Assembly: GCA_014193395.1 (NCBI GenBank)
Contig: BJHT01000037.1
Coordinates: 1-35,420 of the forward strand
Length of the DNA stretch: 35,420 nucleotides
Direction: 5' to 3'
From: Verrucomicrobiota bacterium
GTDB taxonomy: Bacteria > Verrucomicrobiota > Verrucomicrobiia > Limisphaerales > BJHT01
Positions 21,706-29,905 of the stretch are shown piece by piece; the stretch's first letter is position 1, and every line of letters begins with the position of its first letter. The notes under the pieces were generated by a model, which was not told where the DNA came from, searched no databases, and saw nothing but the letters and a program-made list of their open reading frames with translations. The translations under genes and the position numbers were made by a program.

Positions 21706-22446
21706 ATGCTTAAACTCGGCGTCAACATTGACCACGTCGCCACCGTTCGCGAAGCGCGCTACCGCGGCCAGCCCGCCGGCGAACCCGACCCCGTCGCCGC
21801 CGCGCTGCAATGCGAGGCCGCCGGCGCCCACGGCATCACCGCCCATCTGCGCGAAGACCGCCGGCACATTCAGGACCGCGACGTTCTTCGCCTCCGCGAA
21901 AAAATTCGCACGCGGCTCAATCTCGAAATGGCCAACGCCCCCGAGATCGTTGCGTTCGCGCTGCGCCTGAAACCCGACATCGTCTGCCTCGTCCCCGAAC
22001 GCCGCCAGGAGGTCACCACCGAGGGCGGCCTCGACGTCGTCGCCCAGCTCGCGCCCCTGCGCGAAACCCGCCAGCGCCTCTCCGACGCCGGCATTCCCGT
22101 CAGCCTCTTTATTGCGCCCGATCCCGCGCAGGTCGCCGCCGCCGCGCAGGTCGGCAGCGAATTCATCGAACTCCACACCGGCGCGTTCGCCGAACATTTC
22201 GCCGACCCGGCCGCGCGCGAACGCGAAACCCAGCGCCTGATCGCCGCCGCACGCCAGGCCCACGCCCTTGGCCTCCAGGTCAACGCCGGGCACGGACTGA
22301 ACTACGAAAATCTCGCGACCCTCCGCCGCGTCCCGCACCTCGTCGAACTCAACATCGGCCACAGTCTCATCAGCCGCGCGATCACCGTCGGCCTCACCCA
22401 GGCCGTCACCGAAATGCTCGCGCTGCTCGCGGGCTACCGCGGCTGA
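21706..22446 (+). CDS. pdxJ: Pyridoxine 5'-phosphate synthase
   Basis: Last step of the deoxyxylulose-5-phosphate-dependent vitamin B6 route, condensing 1-deoxyxylulose 5-phosphate with 3-amino-1-hydroxyacetone phosphate. A TIM barrel of 246 residues, the normal length. Family signatures are [12 protein letters not shown] at the start, [12 protein letters not shown] (active-site His47 and Arg49), LNLEMA with Glu74, [11 protein letters not shown] and [10 protein letters not shown] near the C-terminus. The acpS gene follows, a pdxJ-acpS pairing known from other bacteria, but here a 436-base gap with nested inverted repeats separates them. Confidence 0.96.
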   Translation: MLKLGVNIDHVATVREARYRGQPAGEPDPVAAALQCEAAGAHGITAHLREDRRHIQDRDVLRLREKIRTRLNLEMANAPEIVAFALRLKPDIVCLVPERRQEVTTEGGLDVVAQLAPLRETRQRLSDAGIPVSLFIAPDPAQVAAAAQVGSEFIELHTGAFAEHFADPAARERETQRLIAAARQAHALGLQVNAGHGLNYENLATLRRVPHLVELNIGHSLISRAITVGLTQAVTEMLALLAGYRG

Positions 22447-22479
22447 CCCGTCCCCGCGTGAAGCTGAAAACAGTTTTTA

Positions 22480-22862
22480 AACCACGGATGGACACGGATG
22501 GACACGGATAAACACAGCGCGACTGTCGCCGCAAACGCGCGAGCGTTGCGTTTGGAGTGCGGTGACTTGTCACCGCTTTCTCAAGGCGACTTGTCGCCGT
22601 CGGACGGAAGAGCGCGTGAGCGCAGAGCGGGGCACTCACGGCTCGCGCCAGCGGCGGCGCGCCCGCATGACCGGAGCCGCCCGGAAATTCGACGGCGACC
22701 AGTCGCCTGCGCAAAAGCGGTGACAAGTCACCGCACTCCAAACCGCCGCGGCACGAAAGTATTGTGCGGCCTGTGCGGGGTTTTCCGGATCGTCGCACGG
22801 ATGAAAATCCGCTTTGCAAATTCCCCGTCCCCATCCGTGTCCGTTCGTCTCCGTCCATGGTT
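22480..22862. repeat. 383-base unit bounded by 30-base imperfect inverted repeats
   Basis: Arms 22480-22509 and 22833-22862 match in 25 of 30 positions as inverted copies. The left arm is built from the repeated word GGACACGGAT. A second inverted repeat is nested inside at 22551-22742. The unit fills nearly the whole pdxJ-acpS gap (22447-22882). No target-site duplication is visible outside the arms and no gene is recognisable within. Confidence 0.85.
22551..22742. repeat. Nested inverted repeat with palindromic arms
   Basis: Arms 22551-22602 and 22690-22742 are inverted copies over about 52 bases, with the first 29 identical. Each arm also contains self-complementary words: GCGGTGACTTGTCACCGC (8-bp stem, 2-base loop) and GGCGACTTGTCGCC. 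Both single-arm hairpins and one long stem are therefore possible. Confidence 0.9.
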
Positions 22863-22882
22863 AATAACTCCCGCTTGATCCC

Positions 22883-23287
22883 ATGATCCTCGGCACCGGC
22901 ATCGACCTCATCGAGATCGCGCGCATCAAGTCTTCGCACGACAAATTCGGCGAACGCTTCCTCAACCGCATCCTCCTTCCCGGGGAAATTTTCTACTGCC
23001 TTTCCTACAAAAACCCCGCGCCCTACATCGCCGCGCGCTTCGCCGCGAAGGAGGCCATCTCCAAAGCTTTCGGCACCGGCATCGGGAGCGAGTTGACTTG
23101 GCACGACATGGAGATCGCCCGCCACCCCTCCGGCGCACCGCATGTGATCCTCCATGACGGCGGCCTCCGACTCCTGCGCGAGCGCCGCGCCGCCCGCCTC
23201 CATCTCAGCCTCAGCCACACCGAGCAATACGCCACCGCCATGGCGATCCTCGAAGCTGACGGCCCGCTGCCCGAAATCGTTTTTTGA
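22883..23287 (+). CDS. acpS: Holo-[acyl-carrier-protein] synthase
   Basis: Transfers 4'-phosphopantetheine from CoA to acyl carrier protein. At 134 residues it has the normal AcpS length. The N-terminal motif MILGTGIDLIEIARI carries Asp8 and the second motif RFAAKEAISKAFGTG carries Glu57; both bind magnesium. HLSLSHTEQYATAMAI near the end is the third conserved block. ATG at 22883 sits directly before the first motif. The downstream glycosylase gene starts 75 bases later on the same strand. Confidence 0.95.
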   Translation: MILGTGIDLIEIARIKSSHDKFGERFLNRILLPGEIFYCLSYKNPAPYIAARFAAKEAISKAFGTGIGSELTWHDMEIARHPSGAPHVILHDGGLRLLRERRAARLHLSLSHTEQYATAMAILEADGPLPEIVF

Positions 23288-23362
23288 TTCCGGCTGAAAC
23301 CGGGACCAACCTGGACCGCTCACCCTTTCCACCTTTCCGCTCTTCACCGCTTCAATCTCCCC

Positions 23363-23983
23363 ATGCCTACTCCCGCCCACGAGCATTTGCGCACGGACCC
23401 GGTGATGGCCGCGATCATTGCGCGCATCGGTCCGATCGATCTCGCGCCGCGGCGGCTCGCGCCGTTTCAATCTCTCGTGCAGGCCATCGTTCACCAGCAA
23501 CTGAGCGGCAAGGCGGCGGAGACCATTCTGCGGCGCTTCACGGAACTTTTTCCCGGCCCCGCTTTTCCCAGCGCCGAGGCGGTCGCCGGAATGGACCTTG
23601 AGAAGCTCCGCACCGCCGGCCTCTCGCGTCCCAAGGCCGGCTATCTGCACGATCTCGCGCGCAAGACGCTCGACGGCGTCATCCCCTCGCTCGCCGAGTG
23701 TGATCGGCTGGATGATGCCGAAATCATCGAGCGTTTCACCTGTGTCAAAGGCGTGGGCCGCTGGACCGTCGAGATGCTCCTGATTTTTAATCTCGGCCGG
23801 CCCGATGTGCTGCCGGTGCTCGATCTCGGCGTGCGCCGCGGATTCCAGATCGCCTATCGCAAGCGCCAACTCCCCGCGCCCGCAGCGCTGGAAAAATTTG
23901 GCCGCAAGTGGGCGCCGCACCGTACCCTCGCCGCGCGCTATCTCTGGCGTGCGGCGGATGAACCGACGGGGAAGAACGGGTGA
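23363..23983 (+). CDS. AlkA-type DNA-3-methyladenine glycosylase
   Basis: A base-excision repair enzyme of the HhH-GPD superfamily that removes alkylated purines. It has 206 residues and consists of the catalytic part only, without the N-terminal domain of E. coli AlkA. LVQAIVHQQLSGKAA is the typical first helix pair. The helix-hairpin-helix CVKGVGRWTVEM is at 127-138, and the catalytic Asp154 lies in LDLGVRRG. The short form resembles yeast MAG1-type and many bacterial DNA glycosylase II proteins. Confidence 0.92.
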   Translation: MPTPAHEHLRTDPVMAAIIARIGPIDLAPRRLAPFQSLVQAIVHQQLSGKAAETILRRFTELFPGPAFPSAEAVAGMDLEKLRTAGLSRPKAGYLHDLARKTLDGVIPSLAECDRLDDAEIIERFTCVKGVGRWTVEMLLIFNLGRPDVLPVLDLGVRRGFQIAYRKRQLPAPAALEKFGRKWAPHRTLAARYLWRAADEPTGKNG

Positions 23984-24008
23984 GGTGCCTGCAGGCGGAC
24001 TGCCTCTC

Positions 24009-24193
24009 CTTTGTAGGAGTCGAGGTAACGAGACTCTGACCTTTTTCGGCGCGAGCAGCGGACTGAGTCTCGGGGGCTGATTGGGACGAGGCGTGTGGGA
24101 CCGGAGCCTGATGGCAAGCCGCGGCTCGTCGTGTGTTTGGGCGGGCCGCTCGCGGAAGGAGGTTAGAGTCTCGTCACCTCGACTCCTACAAGG
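24009..24193. repeat. Intergenic inverted repeat, 34-base arms (31/34 complementary)
   Basis: Arms 24009-24042 and 24160-24193 with a 117-base loop, in the gap (23984-24230) between the convergent glycosylase gene and the large secreted-protein gene. The arm core is GTAGGAGTCGAGGT. The loop contains CCGGAGCCTGATGGC (24101-24115), which recurs with one change at 27506-27520 on the far side of the neighbouring gene. Confidence 0.9.
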
Positions 24194-24230
24194 GTCGGGA
24201 GCGCCCGTGCCCGCGCCCGCGCGCCGAGCT

Positions 24231-27200
24231 TCACTCGAGCACAAGGATGTCGGCGGCGGCGAGGGTGGGAAGGGTGACGAGGACGGTATCGCCGTCGCGG
24301 CGGAGGGTGAGGTTGGGGTGGAAGCAGGACCAGGCTTTGCGCGCGTTGGGGAGGTTGGTGATGCGCAGCTCGAGGTTTTTGCGGTCGCCGTCCTTTTGTT
24401 GGGCGAGGTTGACGAGGGTGAGGAGCGTGGATTTCGGGGAGCTGAGGCGGTTGATCGCGATGCCGCGGGCGCTGGCCTGCGTGTCGGGTTTCACGTTGGC
24501 GTGTTGCAGCGGTTCGAGAATCACGGCGGTGGCGGTGGCATCGTAGTCGAGGCCTTCGACCATCCACGGGCTGGTCTGGGTGCCGCCTTTGCCCATCGGC
24601 GTGAAGGGCATGGCGGGCTGGAGATAGGCCTGTCCCGGCAGCGCGCCGACGTAATAGGCGCGGCCTTTGCCGGTGGCGTTGGAAAGGTAGGCGGGCTGCC
24701 CGCTGGAGAATTTCCCGAGCACGGTGGCGGTGGCGGCGGCGGAGAATTCCTCGCGGCTGCACAGGACTTTCAGCGTGCGGCCGTCGGTGAGTTTGAGTTG
24801 GTCGAGGGGCTTTTCGAAGAGCAGTTCGAGCCGTGCGCGCAGCGGGCCTTTGTAGCGCGTGTGCGAGGTGGCGAGGCCGCGGCCGAGGACGGGGTCGAGC
24901 GTGGTGAGGGGTTCGTCGAACTCATCTTTGCGCGCGGCGCCGGCGGTGGCGAAGAGCGTGCCGCCGGCGGTGACCCACGACGCGATGGCGGTGGCGGCGC
25001 GGTGCTCGAGGTTGCGGCCGCAGACGTAGAGCGCGGCGTAGTTTTTGAGCAGGCCCTCGGCGCAGTCGGCTTCGGTGATCATATCGACGCGATGACCGGC
25101 GTTGCGGAGCGCATACCAGAGGGCTTTGCGTTCTTCCTGCGAGATGTTGGTTTCCTCGCTGCCGGGCACGACGGAGCCCTGGCTCTTGCCGTTGAGTTCC
25201 CACACGTCGCTGGCTTCGCTGAGGAGCAGCGCGATGCGGGCGGGTTCGGTGTGCGCGGGCAGCAGGTGGTTTTCGAGCAGGCCGGCCATGCCGGAAATGG
25301 TGCGCAGCGTTTTCCAAATCGGCAGGCCGCCGCGGTAGGTGACGTAGTTCTCGGTGCTGAAGGCGTCGGGGCTGGCCCAGAAGAAATCGAGGTCCTTCAC
25401 GTTCTGGCCCCACTCGAGCACGGCGCACTGGAGGAGATATTCGGGCGTGTTTCCGGGCCAGTGCGGCATGCAGTAATACATCATCGGCTGGTTATTGTAG
25501 CTCGCGCCTTTGCGCAGATAGGCGGCCTCGAAATCCACGACGAGCCGCGAGCCCTCGGGCTGGCAATAGGTGTAATCCTCGGTCCACGCGAGGGTCATCG
25601 CGCCGTGTTTGAAGGATTCGATGAAGGACGATTGGTGCATCCAGTAAAAGGGGTGCATGCCGCCCATGTTGGCGGTGGTCTGGACATCGCTCCCGAGTTC
25701 CTGGCGAATGGCGGCGGTCTTGTCGGCGAAGGCGGCGATGCCCTGTGCGGTGCGGAATTCCGTGCTGTGCCAGTAGAGGCGCTTGAGCTTCGCGAGGCTC
25801 GCGGGGTTGTCTTGCTCGGCCTTGGGCAGCACGCCGATCTGCACGGCGACGTTGGCGGACATGGCGGCGAGCGGCTTCACGTCGTCCCAGGTTGCGAGGC
25901 CGAGGCGGGCGGGGGTTTCGCCGCGTTTCTTCAAATACTCACGGAAGGCTTCGACCTTCGCGGCATTCTTCACATCCACGGCGGGCAGGCCGATTTCGTC
26001 GCCGTAGGAAACGTAGTGAAACTGATCCTGCACGCCGCCTTCGCGCACATGCTTGATGATGACGGCGGGGTCCTGCGTGTGATGAAAGCTGAGCGAGCGC
26101 TCGATGATCGAGCCGCGGGGTTTGGCGAGCGCGAGCATCTGCGGCACGGCCTGCGGGCTGAGATTAGCGGGCAGGGTGTTCAGGCCGATGGCTTCGCGGA
26201 AGGCGAGCTCGATGGGCAGGTCGGCGTCGCCCGAGCCGATGGAGCCGGTGCCCGCGAAGAGGCGGAGTTTTTTCGGAATCGGACCGAGCCGCGGCGTGGC
26301 GTCGAGGGCGCGCGTCACGTCGCGATAAACGTCGCGGAGCGTGAGCGTGGTCGCGATGCCGTCGGCGCGGTGGAGGTCGGGTTGAACGAGCAGGGTGAGG
26401 GCGATTTCGTTCGCGCCGAGTTCAAAGGATTTCACGATTTTCGCGGCGCTGGGCGCGGTGGCGAGGTCCACGGCGAAGGGTTCGCTGAGGCCGGCGGGCT
26501 TGCGGGTGGTGCCGGGTTTCGCGTCGGGCGGCAGCGCGCGGAGGGAATAGGGCGACGAACTCTCGGTGTTCATCGTGGGGCCGAGGTCATACCACGGCGA
26601 GGATTCGCCGGGCGCGATGGGCGTGGGCCAGTCGCCGTTCTTGCCGCCCGCGAGGGGCTGGCCGGCGGCGTCGTAGAATTTCACGAGGTCGCGATATTGC
26701 GCCACGTAGTAGTCGTTGGGCCGGTGACCCCAGTGATTCCACACCATCTTGATTGGCGTGGTGGCGGTCGGGGGATTGCGGAAGCGGAAATAAACGTGGT
26801 TGGCGCGGCGCAGTTCATCGAGCAGCGGGTAGCGGGGGAACTTCGGCGCGGAGAGCGGCGCGAGGTCGGTGGTGAGGAGGATGGCGTCGATCGAGCGCGC
26901 GCCGCGGGGTTCGGGATTTTTGGTTTTGGCGAGCGTGAGACGGTAGCGGCCCTTTTCCAATTTCGCCTCGTAGCCTTCGGCGGCGTCGTGGTCGAGGCCC
27001 CAGTTCCAGTAGAGATCGCCGGTGGTGAGCTTGGAGGTGAAGCAATAATGCTTGGGCGCTTCGCGGAGGCCGTAGGTGTGCTCGAAGACGGGAGGGCCGC
27101 CGGCGGCGGGCGTGAGGCGCAGGGCGAAGGCGTAGTTGAAGAACGGCGGGCATTCGTATTTCGCCCAGACTTTGTAAGTGGCGGCGACGGGGACTTCGAA

Positions 27201-27494
27201 TTCGGTGGAGACCTCGGCGGGCGTGTCGGCGGCGTCGGTCATGGCGTTGCGGAGGCGGCTGGCCCAGACGCCGCCGAAGATCATGTTTTGATAAAGGTCG
27301 TGGCCCCAGCGGCCAACCTGCCACGCAGGGCCGGGGCCGAAGTGTTCCTGATCCACGCCACGCAGGTCTTCGGCTTCGATGATGATGCGGGTGGGATCGG
27401 GCGCGGGCGGGGTGGGCGGGGGCGCGGGCGCGGCGTGGGCGAAGCGGGCGAGGAGCGGGAGGGCGAAGAGGAGGCGGAAGAGGTGGGGTTTCAT
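24231..27494 (-). CDS. Large secreted protein, putative glycoside hydrolase with trimerisation-like domain
   Basis: A 1087-residue protein. The signal peptide MKPHLFRLLFALPLLARFAHA is cleaved before APAP. An N-terminal region of about residues 35-200 looks like a carbohydrate-binding beta domain (IIIEAEDL, then ATYKVWAKYE). The centre has TIM-barrel-like pieces: HYVSYGDEIGLP and MTLAWTEDYTY, whose acidic residues are candidates for catalysis. A later part, IALLLSEASDVWE then YAALYVCGRNLEHRAATAIASWVTAGGTLF, resembles the beta-galactosidase trimerisation (GH42 middle) domain. A role in degrading extracellular polysaccharide is an inference. The gene stands alone and ends in an inverted-repeat region on each side. 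Confidence 0.7.
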   Translation of the reverse strand: MKPHLFRLLFALPLLARFAHAAPAPPPTPPAPDPTRIIIEAEDLRGVDQEHFGPGPAWQVGRWGHDLYQNMIFGGVWASRLRNAMTDAADTPAEVSTEFEVPVAATYKVWAKYECPPFFNYAFALRLTPAAGGPPVFEHTYGLREAPKHYCFTSKLTTGDLYWNWGLDHDAAEGYEAKLEKGRYRLTLAKTKNPEPRGARSIDAILLTTDLAPLSAPKFPRYPLLDELRRANHVYFRFRNPPTATTPIKMVWNHWGHRPNDYYVAQYRDLVKFYDAAGQPLAGGKNGDWPTPIAPGESSPWYDLGPTMNTESSSPYSLRALPPDAKPGTTRKPAGLSEPFAVDLATAPSAAKIVKSFELGANEIALTLLVQPDLHRADGIATTLTLRDVYRDVTRALDATPRLGPIPKKLRLFAGTGSIGSGDADLPIELAFREAIGLNTLPANLSPQAVPQMLALAKPRGSIIERSLSFHHTQDPAVIIKHVREGGVQDQFHYVSYGDEIGLPAVDVKNAAKVEAFREYLKKRGETPARLGLATWDDVKPLAAMSANVAVQIGVLPKAEQDNPASLAKLKRLYWHSTEFRTAQGIAAFADKTAAIRQELGSDVQTTANMGGMHPFYWMHQSSFIESFKHGAMTLAWTEDYTYCQPEGSRLVVDFEAAYLRKGASYNNQPMMYYCMPHWPGNTPEYLLQCAVLEWGQNVKDLDFFWASPDAFSTENYVTYRGGLPIWKTLRTISGMAGLLENHLLPAHTEPARIALLLSEASDVWELNGKSQGSVVPGSEETNISQEERKALWYALRNAGHRVDMITEADCAEGLLKNYAALYVCGRNLEHRAATAIASWVTAGGTLFATAGAARKDEFDEPLTTLDPVLGRGLATSHTRYKGPLRARLELLFEKPLDQLKLTDGRTLKVLCSREEFSAAATATVLGKFSSGQPAYLSNATGKGRAYYVGALPGQAYLQPAMPFTPMGKGGTQTSPWMVEGLDYDATATAVILEPLQHANVKPDTQASARGIAINRLSSPKSTLLTLVNLAQQKDGDRKNLELRITNLPNARKAWSCFHPNLTLRRDGDTVLVTLPTLAAADILVLE

Positions 27495-27603
27495 AGGCTT
27501 AAAAGCCGGAGCCTGACGGCGCGAGGAGGTGATAATTCACGACCGGGAGGCGCGAGAGTGGCCGCTCCCAAAACCGGCAGTTCGCGAACGGCGAACGGGT
27601 TGA

Positions 27604-27720
27604 AACCACTAACCGGCATTAACTGGCACTAATAAGAAAAACGGTCGCCAGCGGCTCACGAATACAGTGCGGCTGGGATTGGTTTTTCCCATTAGTGCCA
27701 GTTAGTGCAGGTCAGCGGTT
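27604..27720. repeat. Intergenic inverted repeat, 38-base arms (32/38 complementary)
   Basis: Arms 27604-27641 and 27683-27720 with a 41-base loop. The shared core TAACTGGCACTAAT is perfect. It lies in the 397-base gap 27495-27891, upstream of the large secreted-protein gene and downstream of a pilin-like gene (both minus). Bases 27721-27891 hold nothing recognisable. Confidence 0.85.
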
Positions 27721-27891
27721 TTGTTTCTGGCGCCTTGGAAAAATCCGAGTTCCGGCAGATGCAACGAAGCCTATATGGTCCGGCATTTCAGCGGTGAGCT
27801 TGGTGGTGGACTTGGGGCTGGCTCAGAATCGGGGCGCGGGCGGGAGGTTTTTGTCTGCCAAGTTCCGGTGGGTCTGGCGCCGTTGGACTGC

Positions 27892-28245
27892 TCAGAGCAC
27901 ATGCCCTTCGGCGACCGAGGTGCAGGTGGCGTCGGAGCCGATGGTGCCGAGGGAATAAGTGCCGTTGCCGGGACAGACGGGCATTTGTTTCATGTAGAGG
28001 AAGGGGCCGATGAGATCGGCTTCGGTGGGCGCGGCGCCGGTGGTTTTGCCTTTTTCCACCCCCCAGATCTGTTTGGCTGCCTCGATGGTGCTCAGGTTTT
28101 TGAGGCACGCATTGCGCTGGGTGTAGAGGCGGGCGCGGTTGAAATAGATGACCGAGATGGACGCCAGCAGGGCGATGATCCCGGTGACGATCATCATTTC
28201 GATCATCGTAAATCCGGCACGAGTTTTTCCGACTGGGCGTTTCAT
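27892..28245 (-). CDS. Prepilin-type protein (pilin or pseudopilin), copy 1
   Basis: A 117-residue protein. The leader MKRPVGKTRAG is followed by FTMIEMMIVTGIIALLASISVIYF, a class III prepilin signal with Gly at -1 and Glu at +5. The middle NACLKNLSTIEAAKQIWGVEKGK and the Cys-containing end CPGNGTYSLGTIGSDATC are a pattern shared with the second pilin-like gene upstream. ATG at 28245 is chosen because it gives a normal 11-residue leader. It may be the major pseudopilin missing from the gspFHIJK cluster, or a type IV pilus subunit; sequence alone does not decide. Confidence 0.85.
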   Translation of the reverse strand: MKRPVGKTRAGFTMIEMMIVTGIIALLASISVIYFNRARLYTQRNACLKNLSTIEAAKQIWGVEKGKTTGAAPTEADLIGPFLYMKQMPVCPGNGTYSLGTIGSDATCTSVAEGHVL

Positions 28246-28679
28246 CAACGGGCTCGCTTTGCGTTCGGCAGTTGTCAGTCCGGTTCCCCGGTTTTCCGGT
28301 CGAGGTGTGCGACGAGGTTCCTGCTGCGAGGGGCCGGCCACAGGCCACCGTCGGCCTGTTCGCTGGCCGCTTCTTTCGACAGTCCAAACCTCCACGAGGT
28401 ATCGGCGGGCCGCTCGTGGGACTTGAAGTATTTGGTTTCCGGGCGGTTGTCGCGCTTGCGTCACGGCAGACGGGAGGGAGTCACCCGTGCCCGCGGCGGA
28501 GGCACGGGACCTGGCTGGGGGAAGTCCGATCTGACGAGAGGCTGGCTGCGGGGTTCGGGCTTATGGGCGGCTCCTGGGGATGGGTGCCGGAAGCCATCGC
28601 CTTCGCGTTTCGGTCGCCGCGGGCGGCGATGGCGAGCTGGCCGAGAGAGAGCCGTTGGCCGGCTGCCGCGGGGTTCAGC
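28246..28679. other. Gap between two pilin-like genes
   Basis: 434 bases with no convincing gene. Two short perfect inverted repeats are present: CCCGTGCC/GGCACGGG at 28484-28508 and GCCATCGCC/GGCGATGGC at 28593-28633. Read on the minus strand these follow the second pilin-like gene and could act in transcript ending or stability. No T tract follows. Confidence 0.45.
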
Positions 28680-29030
28680 TCAGTCGAGCTTGTGCGTGCC
28701 GCCGAGGGAGCAAGTCGGCGTGGTGCCGGGGGTGAACGGCGCGGAATAGTTGCCGCCCCCCGGACAGGCGGGAATTTTTTTGTCGTCGAAGAAGTCCACG
28801 AGCGCGTTGACGTCCACGGAGTCGGTCAGGGCTTTCTTGTTTTCCAAGGCCCACAGCGCGGCGGCGTTCTTGATCAGGCGCAGTTGGGCCTGACAGGCAG
28901 TGGCGCGGGATTTCTCCGTGTGCTGGCGGAAGTTGGGAATCGCGATGCACAGCAGGATGCCGATGATCGCGACGACGATCATGATCTCGATCAGGGTGAA
29001 GCCGGAGTTCGGACGCGGTTGAATGCGCAT
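28680..29030 (-). CDS. Prepilin-type protein (pilin or pseudopilin), copy 2
   Basis: A 116-residue protein. MRIQPRPNSG precedes FTLIEIMIVVAIIGILLCIAIPNF, a textbook prepilin signal. QLRLIKNAAALWALENKK and CPGGGNYSAPFTPGTTPTC parallel the copy 1 sequence, so the two are likely paralogues, about 434 bases apart on the same strand. The two Cys near the end could form the disulfide loop seen in type IV pilins. ATG at 29030 gives a 10-residue leader; 13 further codons upstream are open but would make a poor leader. Confidence 0.87.
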   Translation of the reverse strand: MRIQPRPNSGFTLIEIMIVVAIIGILLCIAIPNFRQHTEKSRATACQAQLRLIKNAAALWALENKKALTDSVDVNALVDFFDDKKIPACPGGGNYSAPFTPGTTPTCSLGGTHKLD

Positions 29031-29385
29031 AAGGATGGAGGTTTGAGATTGGGTTGGGGGCAAAAACATTTTTACGGTCGAGTCGGGCTTGGTGACGGTC
29101 GGGGCGGCGACGGCAGAGGCTGGCTGGCTGCGGCCGACGGCGGACCCATGTTGATTGAAGAACGCTCCTCGGAGGAAAAAGTTGCGGTGCTGGCCGGGCA
29201 GATGCTTTTGGATCTTCGGGTCCGCCCGGGGTTGGTGGCGCGGCGGGCGCGTTTCGACTGATTAAGATGTCAGCAGAGCCTTGGGGTGCGGGGGGCTGGT
29301 GGCTTGCGGGGCAACCCGGTTCGCAGTCAGACCCGGCTGCCGACGCTCGTCCGGCCTGGCGAAGCGAGCGCCGGCAACTCGTGGC
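29031..29385. other. Gap downstream of an 82-residue gene
   Basis: 355 bases without a convincing gene. Near the upstream end (29339-29375) an 11-bp hairpin, GCCGACGCTCG/CGAGCGCCGGC with one non-Watson-Crick pair and a 15-base loop, follows the stop of the 82-residue gene read on the minus strand. It could end or protect that transcript but lacks a T tract. Confidence 0.4.
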
Positions 29386-29634
29386 TCAGGCGGTCGCCTT
29401 TTCCGCGGTTTTCTCCGGGGCCTTTTCCTTGATCAGGGTGGCGCCCTTGGAACGGAGATACTCCGTGACGGTGGTAATGCCGCCGAGGCTGATGGGTACG
29501 CGCTTTTGATTGCGGTACAGGCGGTAGTGGGTGAGCGTTTTCCCGACTTCCATGATCTCCAGGTGCTTGTCTTCAAGCTTCCAGACCTGGCCTTTGGCGA
29601 GGGAAATCGGAGCGATGCGGTTTTTAGACTTCAT
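29386..29634 (-). CDS. Small conserved-looking hypothetical protein
   Basis: An 82-residue, Lys-rich soluble protein starting MKSKNRIAPISLAKGQVWKL and ending in a Lys/Glu/Ala tail. KLEDKHLEIMEVGKTLTHYRLYR suggests a small beta-rich fold. Its composition is typical of a real protein and differs from the Arg/Pro/Gly-rich shadow frames around it. It lies upstream of the pilin-like pair on the same strand. I have an impression of similar small proteins in other Verrucomicrobia but cannot name a family. Confidence 0.7.
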   Translation of the reverse strand: MKSKNRIAPISLAKGQVWKLEDKHLEIMEVGKTLTHYRLYRNQKRVPISLGGITTVTEYLRSKGATLIKEKAPEKTAEKATA

Positions 29635-29905
29635 AGTTTACTCTGGCAACAGGGTGCAACCATAGCTGAAGGCCCGCTGCGGTTCAATCTCTTTGCTTGA
29701 AATCCTGCGAGGCGAAGTTTAAGGGGCCGCGAAATAGGGTGTCGATGGGCCGTCGGCAGCGGTTTTGGGAGGGCGCGGAGGCCGGGATTTTGCGGTGTCG
29801 CCGGGCTTGGGAGCGCGGCTGTGTGCGGATCACCAGCCGCAGCCGGTCGGAATGGCGGGTGGTTTGAAATTTCCCGACCTGCGTGTCGGGCGGGTGCGCT
29901 GGTCT

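Noticed and set aside
22480..22862. CRISPR array
   Set aside because: The repeated words are inverted, not regularly spaced direct repeats with unique spacers, and no cas gene is in the window.
22406..24244. 612-codon open frame on the minus strand across acpS and the glycosylase
   Set aside because: It runs antisense to two well-identified genes and through two intergenic inverted repeats, with no domain of its own.
24081..27632. 1183-codon plus-strand open frame opposite the large secreted-protein gene
   Set aside because: Its translation is Gly/Glu/Arg-rich, as expected for the complement of a high-GC gene, while the minus strand has a signal peptide and balanced composition.
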